DNA of 64,000 nt from Bacillus thuringiensis (GTDB taxonomy: Bacteria > Bacillota > Bacilli > Bacillales > Bacillaceae_G). Under the pieces are notes generated by a model. The model made no database searches, had not been told where the DNA came from, and worked only from the letters and a program-made list of their open reading frames with translations. The translations under genes were made by a program, and so were the position numbers. The stretch lies in contig NZ_CP155559.1 of the NCBI RefSeq assembly GCF_022095615.2, forward strand, positions 2,291,501-2,355,500. Direction: 5' to 3'. This document shows, piece by piece, positions 26,273 through 34,511 of this stretch (position 1 is the stretch's first letter; every line of letters begins with the position of its first letter).

Positions 26273-27061
26273 ATGCTACAATTACAAAACATTTCAGTTG
26301 ATTATGTAACACCTCACGTAGTAAAGATTTCGTTATATCGTGAAAGACAAGCAAACTCATTATCTTTAGCGTTATTAGAAGAGTTACAAAACATATTAAC
26401 TCAAATAAGCGAAGAGTCAAATACTCGTGTAGTTATTCTAACAGGTGCTGGGGAAAAAGCATTTTGTGCTGGTGCTGATTTAAAAGAACGCGCTGGTATG
26501 AATGAAGAACAAGTTCGCCATGCTGTTAGTATGATTCGCACTACTATGGAAATGGTTGAACAATTACCACAGCCAGTTATTGCTGCTATAAATGGAATCG
26601 CACTCGGTGGTGGCACGGAATTAAGTTTAGCTTGTGATTTTAGAATTGCTTCTGATACTGCAAGTCTTGGTCTTACTGAAACTACACTTGCAATTATACC
26701 AGGAGCAGGTGGTACGCAGCGTTTACCAAGATTAATTGGTGTTGGTAGAGCGAAAGAATTAATTTATACAGGCAGACGCATTTCAGCGCAAGAAGCAAAA
26801 GAATATGGTTTAGTAGAATTTGTTGTACCAGCTCATGTACTTGAAGAGAAAGCGGTTGAAATAGCAGAGAAAATTGCTAGTAATGGTCCTATTGCTGTTC
26901 GATTAGCAAAAGAAGCAATTTCAAACGGTATTCAAGTTGATTTACATACCGGATTACAAATGGAAAAACAAGCGTATGAAGGTGTAATCCATACGAAAGA
27001 TAGATTAGAAGGATTACAAGCATTCAAGGAAAAACGCACACCAATGTATAAGGGGGAGTAA
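26273..27061 (+). CDS. Enoyl-CoA hydratase/isomerase, probable methylglutaconyl-CoA hydratase (YngF-like)
   Basis: This crotonase-fold protein of 262 residues would hydrate 3-methylglutaconyl-CoA to HMG-CoA. Motifs are AFCAGADLKERAGM (oxyanion hole), NGIALGGGTELSLACDFRIAS, and ETTLAIIPGAGGTQRLPRLIG with the catalytic glutamate. It starts four bases after the lyase stop, with GGTGAGAAG as ribosome binding site, so the two are tightly coupled. Confidence 0.92.
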   Translation: MLQLQNISVDYVTPHVVKISLYRERQANSLSLALLEELQNILTQISEESNTRVVILTGAGEKAFCAGADLKERAGMNEEQVRHAVSMIRTTMEMVEQLPQPVIAAINGIALGGGTELSLACDFRIASDTASLGLTETTLAIIPGAGGTQRLPRLIGVGRAKELIYTGRRISAQEAKEYGLVEFVVPAHVLEEKAVEIAEKIASNGPIAVRLAKEAISNGIQVDLHTGLQMEKQAYEGVIHTKDRLEGLQAFKEKRTPMYKGE

Positions 27062-27063
27062 AT

Positions 27064-28605
27064 ATGTTAGACCAAAAACAACAATCGAATACATTTGAAG
27101 AACGAGTTGAAACGATTAAACAAGGCGGCGCACCAAAGTATCATGAACAAAACAAAGCAAAAGGAAAACTATTCGTTCGAGATCGCTTAGCTCTTTTATT
27201 TGATAATGGTGAATATGTAGAAGATGCATTATTTGCAAATTGTGAACAAACAGGATTACCTGCTGATGGTGTTATAACAGCAACGGGTAAAATACATGGT
27301 CGTACTGCATGCGTAATGGCAAATGATTCAACGGTAAAGGCTGGATCATGGGGCGCGCGTACAGTTGAAAAGATTTTACGTATTCAAGAAACGGCAGAAA
27401 AATTACGTGTTCCGTTATTTTATTTAGTTGACTCTGCTGGAGCGCGTATTACAGATCAAGTAGAAATGTTTCCAGGGCGCCGCGGTGCAGGAAGAATTTT
27501 CTACAATCAAGTGAAATTATCAGGTAAAGTTCCTCAAGTATGTTTATTATTTGGACCTTCAGCAGCTGGTGGCGCATATATTCCAGCCTTTTGTGACGTT
27601 GTAATGATGGTAGAAGGAAATGCATCTATGTATTTAGGGTCTCCTCGTATGGCTGAGATGGTTATCGGTGAAAAGGTAACTCTAGAAGAGATGGGCGGAG
27701 CTCGTATGCATTGCTCTGTATCAGGATGCGGAGATGTTTTATGTAAAACAGAAGAAGATGCGATTACACAAGCAAGACAATACATTTCATATTTTCCAAA
27801 CAACTACTTAGAGAAGACTCCATTGGTTACACCTCAAGAACCGAAACAGTTCGAAAAAACGTTAGAACAAATCATTCCAGAAAATCAAAATGCTCCTTTC
27901 AATATGAAAGACCTTATTAGCAGAATTATTGATGAAGGTTCTTTCTATGAAGTGAAAAAACTATTTGCTCAAGAACTAATTACAGGTTTAGCACGTATTG
28001 ATGGTAAGCCAATTGGTATTATTGCAAATCAACCGCGTATGAAAGGCGGCGTATTATTCCACGATTCAGCTGATAAAGCAGCGAAATTTATTAATTTATG
28101 CGATGCATATCATATTCCATTATTATTCCTTGCAGATGTACCTGGATTTATGATTGGTACAAAAGTAGAGCGTGCTGGTATTATTCGCCACGGTGCAAAA
28201 ATGATTTCTGCAATGAGTGAAGCAACTGTACCGAAAATTTCTATCGTTGTTCGTAAAGCATATGGTGCTGGTTTATATGCAATGGCAGGTCCAGCCTTCG
28301 AACCAGATTGCTGCCTAGCATTACCGACAGCTTCTATTGCAGTAATGGGTCCAGAAGCGGCAGTCAATGCTGTATATGCAAATAAGATTGCAGCTTTACC
28401 AGAAGAAGAGCGTGATAGCTTCATTGCTGAAAAACGCGAAGAGTATAAGAAAGATATTGATATTTACCATTTGGCATCAGAGATGGTCATTGATGGTATT
28501 GTTCACCCAAACAATTTAAGAGAAGAGTTAAAGGGACGATTCGAAATGTATATGAGTAAATATCAAGTATTTACGGATCGTAAACATCCTGTTTATCCAG
28601 TTTAA
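27064..28605 (+). CDS. Acyl-CoA carboxylase beta subunit, probable methylcrotonyl-CoA carboxylase (YngE-like)
   Basis: This carboxyltransferase of 513 residues transfers CO2 from biotin to the acyl-CoA. N- and C-terminal crotonase-like halves are clear: LVDSAGARITDQVEMFPGRR, GPSAAGGAYIPAFCD, then FLADVPGFMIGTKVERAGIIRHGAKMISA and VRKAYGAGLYAMAGPAF. It starts two bases after the hydratase stop (AAGGGGGAGTAA). With the biotin carboxylase and carrier genes upstream it forms a complete carboxylase. Confidence 0.93.
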   Translation: MLDQKQQSNTFEERVETIKQGGAPKYHEQNKAKGKLFVRDRLALLFDNGEYVEDALFANCEQTGLPADGVITATGKIHGRTACVMANDSTVKAGSWGARTVEKILRIQETAEKLRVPLFYLVDSAGARITDQVEMFPGRRGAGRIFYNQVKLSGKVPQVCLLFGPSAAGGAYIPAFCDVVMMVEGNASMYLGSPRMAEMVIGEKVTLEEMGGARMHCSVSGCGDVLCKTEEDAITQARQYISYFPNNYLEKTPLVTPQEPKQFEKTLEQIIPENQNAPFNMKDLISRIIDEGSFYEVKKLFAQELITGLARIDGKPIGIIANQPRMKGGVLFHDSADKAAKFINLCDAYHIPLLFLADVPGFMIGTKVERAGIIRHGAKMISAMSEATVPKISIVVRKAYGAGLYAMAGPAFEPDCCLALPTASIAVMGPEAAVNAVYANKIAALPEEERDSFIAEKREEYKKDIDIYHLASEMVIDGIVHPNNLREELKGRFEMYMSKYQVFTDRKHPVYPV

Positions 28606-28628
28606 AAGCCCTATTTAGGGCTTTCTTG
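28605..28628 (+). terminator. Short hairpin between carboxylase and synthetase genes
   Basis: AAAGCCCT and AGGGCTTT pair around ATTT and are followed by CTTG. The T-run is poor, so it may only reduce read-through into the last gene of the operon. Confidence 0.5.
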
Positions 28629-28654
28629 CTCAAAAAGTCAAGGAGGGGAAAACA

Positions 28655-30595
28655 TTGAAACAAGCAGTTTGGTTTCCAACAGAAGAGTATAAAGAAAAAA
28701 CACGTTTATATGGTTGGATGAAATCGTTGGGCTATGAAGATTATGAAACGTTTTATAATAAATCTATTGAAGAAACAGCTTGGTTTTGGGGAGAAGCTGA
28801 GAAAGCGGTTGGCTATCAATGGATGAAACCTTATACGGAAGTGTTAGATTTAGAAAATGGTACGCCGTTTGCACAGTGGTATAATGGCGGAACCTGTAAC
28901 GTTGTAGAATCAGTTTTATCACGCTGGTTGGCGGATGAAGAGACAAGAATACAGCCAGCACTTCAGTACGAAGGGGAAAATGGAGCTTCAAAATCATTTA
29001 CATATGAAGAACTTGACAGCTGGGTAAGTCGCGTTGCAAACGGTTTGAAACATGCGGGTATTGAAAAAGGTGACCGTGTAACGATTTATATGCCGATGAT
29101 TCCGGAAACAGTTGTTGCGATGCTAGCTGTTATGAAAATCGGAGCAATTATTTCACCAATATTCTCAGGATTTGCTTCTGATGCAGTCATGACACGTGTG
29201 CAAGCAGCAGGATCTAAAATGATCATTACTGCAGATGGTTTTTCACGCCGAGGTAAGATTGTTTCATTAAAAGATGAAGTAGATAAAGCTTGTGTGCATT
29301 GTCCAACTGTTGAAAAAGTTGTTATCGTTCGTCATGCAGGAAATGATTTTACACCGCATAATTATGATTTCTCATGGAGTGCACTGGAAAAAGAAAAACC
29401 ATTTACACATGCTGAAGAAATGCATAGTGATGATCCCTTAATGCTCATTTATACATCAGGTACAACTGGAAAACCAAAAGGAACAGTACACACTCATGCT
29501 GGTTTTCCTTTAAAAGCAGCTTTTGATGCAGGGTTCGGAATGAATATAAAACAAAGTGACCGAGTATTATGGGTAACTGATATGGGATGGATGATGGGAC
29601 CATTTTTACTATTCGGCTCTCTCATAAATGGAGCAACGATGGTTATGTACGAAGGTGTTCCAGACTTCCCAGAAGCAGATCGTTTATGGGAGACAGTTGA
29701 TAAATATGAGATTACACATCTTGGTATATCACCAACATTAATTCGTGCGTTAATGGCAAAAGGTGATGAGTATGTAAATAAACATTCGCTTAAGAGTTTA
29801 GAAGTATTCGCATCAACAGGTGAGCCTTGGAATCCAGACCCTTGGATGTGGCTATTTGAAACGGTGGGAAAAAGTAATGTACCAATTTGTAACTATTCAG
29901 GCGGAACTGAAATTTCTGGTGGGATTTTCGGAAACGTCCTTATTAAACCAATTGCACCGATTAGCTTTAACGCGTCTTTACCAGGAATGGCAGCGGTTGT
30001 GCTCGATGATCAAGGTAATCCGATTCGTGATGAAGTTGGAGAATTATGTTTAGAGAAGCCTTGGGTTGGTATGACGAAAAGTTTCTGGGAAGACGATGAG
30101 CGTTATGTGAACACATATTGGTCACGATTTGAAAATAAATGGGTTCATGGGGACTGGGTTATTTATGATGGTGAGCAATATATTATTACAGGACGCTCAG
30201 ATGATACGCTAAACATTGCTGGAAAACGTATTGGACCTGCTGAATATGAATCTATTCTTGTGAAACATAACGATGTAATCGAAGCCGCTGCAATTGGTGT
30301 ACCAGATGATGTAAAAGGTGAAGTTTGTCATTGTTTTGTAGTATTAAGGGACAATGTAACATTCACAGGAGAGTTAAAGAAAGAATTAATGAGTTTAGTA
30401 AACTCTCATATCGGAAAAGCATTATGTCCAAAAGATATTCACGTTGTAGAAGATTTACCGAAAACACGTAATTCTAAAGTAATGCGCCGTGTTATTAAAG
30501 CAGCTTATTTAGGAAAAGAATTAGGTGATTTGTCGTCACTTGTGAATCCTGAAGTAGTACCGTTTATTCAGGGGTTACAGTCTAGTAAATTATAA
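28655..30595 (+). CDS. AMP-forming acyl-CoA synthetase (acetyl/acetoacetyl/propionyl-CoA synthetase type)
   Basis: This is an ANL-superfamily ligase of 646 residues. It has the ACS N-terminal segment (about 50-105), P-loop YTSGTTGKPKGTVHTHAG, NYSGGTEISGG, the hinge TGRSDDTLNIAGKRIGPAEYES, and the C-terminal PKTRNSKVMRR with the catalytic lysine. It activates a short-chain acid with ATP and CoA. As the last gene of the leucine-degradation cluster, acetoacetate or a branched short acid is a reasonable substrate, by inference only. TTG 28655 follows AAGGAGGGGAAAACA. It corresponds in position to B. subtilis yngI but resembles the acetyl-CoA synthetase branch. Confidence 0.88.
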   Translation: MKQAVWFPTEEYKEKTRLYGWMKSLGYEDYETFYNKSIEETAWFWGEAEKAVGYQWMKPYTEVLDLENGTPFAQWYNGGTCNVVESVLSRWLADEETRIQPALQYEGENGASKSFTYEELDSWVSRVANGLKHAGIEKGDRVTIYMPMIPETVVAMLAVMKIGAIISPIFSGFASDAVMTRVQAAGSKMIITADGFSRRGKIVSLKDEVDKACVHCPTVEKVVIVRHAGNDFTPHNYDFSWSALEKEKPFTHAEEMHSDDPLMLIYTSGTTGKPKGTVHTHAGFPLKAAFDAGFGMNIKQSDRVLWVTDMGWMMGPFLLFGSLINGATMVMYEGVPDFPEADRLWETVDKYEITHLGISPTLIRALMAKGDEYVNKHSLKSLEVFASTGEPWNPDPWMWLFETVGKSNVPICNYSGGTEISGGIFGNVLIKPIAPISFNASLPGMAAVVLDDQGNPIRDEVGELCLEKPWVGMTKSFWEDDERYVNTYWSRFENKWVHGDWVIYDGEQYIITGRSDDTLNIAGKRIGPAEYESILVKHNDVIEAAAIGVPDDVKGEVCHCFVVLRDNVTFTGELKKELMSLVNSHIGKALCPKDIHVVEDLPKTRNSKVMRRVIKAAYLGKELGDLSSLVNPEVVPFIQGLQSSKL

Positions 30596-30603
30596 AATTA
30601 GAA

Positions 30604-30635
30604 AGGAGCTCTATATAAATAGAGCTCCTTTTTAT
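30604..30635 (+). terminator. Operon terminator
   Basis: AGGAGCTCTAT and ATAGAGCTCCT pair around ATAA, followed by TTTTTAT, nine bases after the synthetase stop. Confidence 0.88.
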
Positions 30636-30825
30636 GTTTATAAAAAGAGAAGAAGAAAAATTCTACTATTAGTGTTAAGTTTGTTTTTATCAAAACACGA
30701 TACTGTCGCATGTTTATTCATTGGAGTAATTAAATTTTGTTAAGGATGAAAATTTAGTGAAGCGAAGAGTATTGAATAAAAGGAGAAATCCCTGAGGGAC
30801 AGGGATTCACTAAGGGAGATAATAC
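30636..30825. other. Intergenic, small hairpin only
   Basis: AT-rich sequence. An ATCCCT...AGGGAT hairpin at about 30787-30807 precedes the 37-codon frame at 30826. Nothing else was recognised. Confidence 0.4.
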
Positions 30826-30939
30826 ATGTCGTACAATGTCGAAATTTGGCGTATTCGACAAATTAATATTATCACGAATTTTCAGGAGATTGCGATGGTG
30901 GATGTGTCAAAGATGTGTACAGATTTCCTATTAAAGTGA
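30826..30939 (+). CDS. Possible 37-residue small protein
   Basis: A short frame begins MSYNVEIWRIRQ and ends at TGA 30937. The ribosome binding site AAGGGAGATAATAC is strong, which is the main support. There are no recognisable domains and no visible terminator directly after it. It could be a real small (possibly sporulation) gene or the start of a decayed one. Confidence 0.35.
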   Translation: MSYNVEIWRIRQINIITNFQEIAMVDVSKMCTDFLLK

Positions 30940-31030
30940 CTTTCAATAGAAAAGGAGAAAAAATTAAGTTCACTCGATCTTAAGATTTTCCCCTTGAAAT
31001 TTACTATTTGTTCGTTGTAGTATATACGTC

Positions 31031-31198
31031 TTAATGCGGTAAATCTTCAACATGTAAAGATTGAGTACTGTCCTTTTTGTTTGAAACTTGTGCCTGCTGA
31101 GATGCTTCTTGCATTTGCTCTTGGGCCTTACTAGGAGTATTCAACGCATCTGATGACACATGATCAAGTTGTTGACTTAATAGATCTTTTTTATCCAT
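31031..31198 (-). CDS. Small hydrophilic protein, 55 residues, unknown
   Basis: The minus-strand frame from ATG 31198 to TAA 31031 begins MDKKDLLSQQLDHVSSDAL and is rich in Gln and Ser (QEQMQEASQQAQVSN). The ribosome binding site AAGGAG is well placed (eight bases). Composition and size resemble small acid-soluble or coat-associated spore proteins, but I cannot assign a family. It lies next to an exosporium gene on the same strand, whose terminator separates the two. Confidence 0.6.
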   Translation of the reverse strand: MDKKDLLSQQLDHVSSDALNTPSKAQEQMQEASQQAQVSNKKDSTQSLHVEDLPH

Positions 31199-31424
31199 GT
31201 TATGTAGCTCCTTTTTGAACTTAGATATAAAACGAAGTGTTTTTAAATAGTTACGTCGGTATTATGTATCTTTGAATGGAATTATATACATAAAATATAT
31301 TGAGAATATAACTAATTATAAAAATTACTTGTGATGACAAGTTTAAGAAATATAAAGATTATTAGTTCTTAATAAAAACGTTATTTTAGTAGGGTGTTAC
31401 GAAAACTCATTTGAAAGTAACATC

Positions 31425-31465
31425 CTAATAAGAAGAGCACTGCAAATCAGTGCTCTTCTTATTAG
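31425..31465. terminator. Strong terminator of the collagen-like gene
   Basis: The 18-base arms CTAATAAGAAGAGCACTG and CAGTGCTCTTCTTATTAG pair perfectly around CAAAT, 30 bases after the minus-strand gene's stop. Confidence 0.88.
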
Positions 31466-31494
31466 AAATTGTTTAGCTCTTAAAAATAAAATCA

Positions 31495-32049
31495 TTACGG
31501 ACAATTCACAATGGTAATAATGACGCTAGCCATTGTTCCAGGAGAATCAAGAAGTGAAGCAGTAACGGTTACTGTTCCAGGCCCATTAGCGGCTAGAAAT
31601 ACAGCGGTAAAGTTACCTGAAGCATTGGTAATGACAGCGAGAGGAACCATGAAAGCAAGAGATGGGTTACTAAATGAAAAACTGACCACTACTCCTGGAG
31701 TAGGACTACCGTTTACTAATACTTGACCCGAAAAAAATAACGTATTATTTCCTTGAGTGGATACACATGCTGTGGTTTCATTAGAAGTCAAGGTAATAGA
31801 TGCAGGCCCAGCAGGAAGATTAAATCCAGTAGGTCCAGTAGATCCAGTAGGTCCAGTAGGTCCAGTAGGTCCAGTTGACCCAGTAGGTCCAGTAGGTCCA
31901 GTAGGTCCAGTTGACCCAGTAGGTCCAGTTGATCCAGTTGGTCCTGTAGAACCGGTGGGACCGGTAGGGAATTGAAAGGGTTGAACAGGTGGAAGTGTAG
32001 GTCCAATAGAACCCGGATTATGTGCAGCAAAAGATAAAAACTCGTCCAT
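31495..32049 (-). CDS. Collagen-like exosporium protein (BclA-type targeting motif) with Ig-like C-terminal domain
   Basis: This is a spore-surface protein of 184 residues. Residues about 9-30 ([20 protein letters not shown]) are close to the exosporium-targeting motif of BclA. A short collagen-like region of 15 or so G-P-T/G-S-T triplets follows (about 29-75). In place of the BclA trimeric domain there is a C-terminal beta-rich Ig/invasin-like domain (about 78-184: [51 protein letters not shown]). Ribosome binding site AGAGGTGATAAATA. The triplet DNA is an array of 9-base units and is likely length-variable between strains. Expression late in sporulation is expected from the family. Confidence 0.85.
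   Translation of the reverse strand: MDEFLSFAAHNPGSIGPTLPPVQPFQFPTGPTGSTGPTGSTGPTGSTGPTGPTGPTGSTGPTGPTGPTGSTGPTGFNLPAGPASITLTSNETTACVSTQGNNTLFFSGQVLVNGSPTPGVVVSFSFSNPSLAFMVPLAVITNASGNFTAVFLAANGPGTVTVTASLLDSPGTMASVIITIVNCP
31828..31972. repeat. GPT-triplet coding repeat
   Basis: On the plus strand, tandem 9-base units of the type GGTCCAGTA / GGTCCAGTT / GACCCAGTA encode Gly-X-Thr/Ser triplets on the minus strand. Repeat number is expected to vary by slippage. Confidence 0.85.
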
Positions 32050-32199
32050 TATTTATCACCTCTAAAACTCGTATTACTAATAGTAAATGTAATGATAGAG
32101 CAAAGTGAAATGGACAAGCGATTGTATTTTAACAAATTAAACAAAGTAGTTATATGATAGAAAGAGAGATTCGTATGATTCCTTTAGAAATTAAATATA

Positions 32200-32232
32200 A
32201 AAAGGCGATTATCTTCAAATCGCCTTTTGGGT
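32200..32232 (-). terminator. Terminator of the DivIC-like gene
   Basis: On the minus strand AAAAGGCGATTT pairs with an AATCGCCTTTTT arm around GAAGAT. It is 15-45 bases after the gene's stop codon and the T-run lies on the minus strand. Confidence 0.75.
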
Positions 32233-32246
32233 AATGCAGTGTAATT

Positions 32247-32615
32247 TTATTCAGTTATTTGAAATATAGTTTCATTCGGTTTAGAAAATCCATACAGTTT
32301 CCTTGCGAATTTTAAAATTTCTTCTTCACTACTTGTTAAAGCCTTGACATCCTTGTTAAGGGAATGACCATCCTTCTTTACAGAAGATAATTTTTGTTGC
32401 TCCGTATTAAGCGCGATTTGTTTTTCTTCAATCATTTCTTGTTGGTTATTCAGAGAATATTGCACGACAAAAATTATAGGTAATATACAGGCTAAAGTAG
32501 TTATAATACGGCGTCTTGTTTTTTTTATATTACCTTGTTGGGTATTAGGGTTCACTTGCTGTGAGGGTATATTAGAATTTGATTGGTGTGATGATACTTT
32601 TGGGATGTTTCCCAT
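32247..32615 (-). CDS. DivIC/FtsB-like septum formation initiator family protein
   Basis: This is a bitopic membrane protein of 122 residues. A hydrophilic Asn/Gln/Ser-rich cytoplasmic tail (about 1-30) is followed by a KKTRRR stop-transfer signal, one transmembrane helix (about 36-54), a coiled coil (about 55-95) and the DivIC-type end EEEILKFARKLYGFSKPNETIF. Family members act in the FtsL-DivIC-DivIB divisome complex. This gene is not in the usual divIC setting and lies beside spore-surface genes, so it is probably a paralogue, perhaps for a specialised septum. Ribosome binding site ATGGAGGCATTTTA. Confidence 0.8.
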   Translation of the reverse strand: MGNIPKVSSHQSNSNIPSQQVNPNTQQGNIKKTRRRIITTLACILPIIFVVQYSLNNQQEMIEEKQIALNTEQQKLSSVKKDGHSLNKDVKALTSSEEEILKFARKLYGFSKPNETIFQITE

Positions 32616-33458
32616 TAAAATGCCTCCATTACTGATTGTAGAATTTAAACCGTTTAAAAGTATTATAAATGTTCAATGGGGATTTTAGAAGATATTTTAA
32701 TATAGGTGAGTTTTGTAAAGTTTAAATAAAATCTTTATTTAAATAAAAGAAACCCCGATTGTCTGTGGGGCTCCTGAAGACAATGAAAGTACGCGACTAA
32801 TTAAAGATTCCATGAATTTTTTGGTAAAAATACTGGTGAATTCGTCCAAATCAATACGTATCTAAAGCTTTATGCGTACGTGAAGTAATTAAAAAATCAA
32901 TTTATAAGAGTCAGCTTTTTATATATTACATTCTAGTATTTATCCCGCTATTTGCCGGGCAGTAAGGCCCCCACCTCAAAATTCAGAGAAAGCAAGGAAG
33001 TAGGTGTGGGATCAACTGTCCGTAAAAGCCCGAGTGGTTCCAAAAGACATATTCTTTCCTTTAAGTTGACATTGAAAATATTACCAAGGTTTTCATTTAC
33101 AACGACACTTCTTCAAGAGATAGTGGAGAGAACTACTCGTTAAGATATTGATCAATAAACACTTGTTGAAGAAAACATGCTATATTATTGCAAACACAGT
33201 CTATGTATATGTGAAGTAATAGGAAAAGCTGGTGCATCTAGCTTATAAAAAAGAATTGTTTGAGAAAGTTGTGACTAAACATTAAATCTAAGTTCCCTCA
33301 TTAAACAAGCTTTTAATTATTAGAGGTCTGTTTTTATAATTAATAATGAAAAGAATGTATAGTACAATTGTCTATTTTTTTCTTTCTATACTTTTGCCTC
33401 GTACCCTTTTAAGCTAGTGGACATACCTTACTAATAGAAAGGATTAGGGGGTGAGGTA
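32616..33458. other. Gene-poor stretch with a truncated bcr1 copy
   Basis: It holds the regulatory region of the DivIC-like gene, a CCCC...GGGG hairpin at about 32754-32775, a bcr1 fragment (32939-33043) and AT-rich sequence. The 63-codon plus frame at 32952-33143 is read through the bcr1 repeat and is not called. Confidence 0.55.
32939..33043. repeat. bcr1 repeat, 3' truncated copy
   Basis: It begins TTTATCCCGC and shares GGCAGTAAGGCCCCCACC, TCAAAATTCAG and GTAAAAGCCCG with the copy at 15281-15439. Similarity stops near GAGTGGTTCC, so the final third with the CAGTGGGGG stem is missing. Confidence 0.75.
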
Positions 33459-33815
33459 TTGGGTTCTCGATTTAATAATTGTAAAAAGAAGTGTACATGT
33501 AAACAGGATGATTGTTGGGAAGTATTCGAAGAGTGTAAAAAAGAACAGCATGAGAAATGTGATAATTCGTGTGTACAAGGAATTAGAGATGAACTTAAGA
33601 AATTAGTTAATCAAACAGTTCAAATTAACACAGAGGGACGTACTTATGTAGGTACGATTTCGTCTGTAAGTTGTGACGTAGTTAAGCTTGCAGCTATTCC
33701 TGGGGCAGTTGGGGTAATTATTTCTATTTGCAAAATTGAAGCAATTTTCCCTCCTGTTACAACGGTTACTGCTGAGTTTGATTTTAACGGTGCAGATGTA
33801 GCAAATAAAGCATAA
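33459..33815 (+). CDS. Cysteine-rich small protein with LSm/CotB-like core, putative spore protein
   Basis: This protein of 118 residues starts at TTG 33459 behind AGGGGGTGAGGTA. The N-terminal part (about 1-42) has eight cysteines in CKKKCTCKQDDCWEVFEECKK and EKCDNSC. The second half (LVNQTVQINTEGRTYVGTISSVSCDVVKLAA) resembles the LSm-like core found in CotB-related spore coat proteins. No signal peptide is present. A spore coat or exosporium role fits the cysteine content and the neighbouring exosporium gene, but it is inferred. Confidence 0.65.
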   Translation: MGSRFNNCKKKCTCKQDDCWEVFEECKKEQHEKCDNSCVQGIRDELKKLVNQTVQINTEGRTYVGTISSVSCDVVKLAAIPGAVGVIISICKIEAIFPPVTTVTAEFDFNGADVANKA

Positions 33816-33830
33816 TTATGCTGTTTTTTT

Positions 33831-33857
33831 GTAAAGCCATTCATATGAATGGCTTTA
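33831..33857. terminator. Bidirectional terminator
   Basis: The palindrome AAAGCCATTC-ATATGAATGGCTTT is followed by ATTTT, directly after the cysteine-rich gene. Confidence 0.75.
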
Positions 33858-33944
33858 TTTTAATTGCGTATAAAAGGAAAATATATTCTATTTATAGAAA
33901 TTAGTTTGAGGTTATATAAAATGGTATATGAAAGGGAAATGGAA

Positions 33945-34460
33945 ATGATAAAACTAGAGTCATTTAAAAGATCTGATTTTAAACAGTTAATGAATTGGAT
34001 TAATTCCGAAGAATTTTTAATTCAATGGTCAGGAAATGCATTTACATACCCATTAAATGAACAGCAATTAGAAAAATATATAGAAAGTACAAATACACTT
34101 GCATTCAAAGTAATAGATAAAGAGACTAAAGGAGTAATTGGTCATATTTCACTTGGACAAATTGACAATATAAATAAGTCTGCAAGGATTGGAAAAGTGT
34201 TAGTTGGTGATACGAAAATGCGAGGGCGTTCTATAGGGAGACATATGATGAAAGCAGTATTACAAATTGCATTTGAAGAATTAAAACTACATAGAGTAAC
34301 TCTTGGTGTGTATGATTTTAATACATCCGCCATCTCATGTTATGAAAAAATAGGATTTGTAAAAGAAGGTTTATTAAGAGAGTCAAAAAAAGTAGGAGAA
34401 ACATACTGGAACTTATGGGAAATGAGTATGCTAGAATATGAATGGAGTGATAAAAAATAA
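33945..34460 (+). CDS. GNAT N-acetyltransferase
   Basis: This acetyltransferase of 171 residues belongs to the RimJ/RimL-like branch. It has the N-terminal MIKLESFKRSDFKQLMNW, the loop VLVGDTKMRGRSIGRHMMKAVLQIAF for acetyl-CoA, and the end FNTSAISCYEKIGFVKEGLLRE. ATG 33945 has AAAGGG eight bases upstream; ATG 33921 behind GAGG is also possible and would add eight residues. It is followed after 50 bases by the kinase gene and may belong to the same transcript. Confidence 0.85.
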   Translation: MIKLESFKRSDFKQLMNWINSEEFLIQWSGNAFTYPLNEQQLEKYIESTNTLAFKVIDKETKGVIGHISLGQIDNINKSARIGKVLVGDTKMRGRSIGRHMMKAVLQIAFEELKLHRVTLGVYDFNTSAISCYEKIGFVKEGLLRESKKVGETYWNLWEMSMLEYEWSDKK

Positions 34461-34511
34461 TAGTTTTCTATAATTATGTTATGTTAATTAAAAGGGGTAT
34501 GGTGGGTAATT

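Noticed and set aside
31828..31972. Regularly spaced short repeats considered as a CRISPR array
   Set aside because: The 9-base units have no spacers and encode Gly-Pro-Thr triplets.
31757..31975. Plus-strand frame of GPV repeats opposite the collagen-like gene
   Set aside because: It is the complement of the G-P-T triplet array; the minus-strand frame has the ribosome binding site, exosporium motif and terminator.
32952..33143. 63-codon plus-strand frame
   Set aside because: Its first half is bcr1 repeat sequence and it has no ribosome binding site.
33340..33376. TGTCTAT before the cysteine-rich gene, resembling the SigP -10 box
   Set aside because: No GGAAC lies 17 bases upstream, so it does not fit the two-box pattern.
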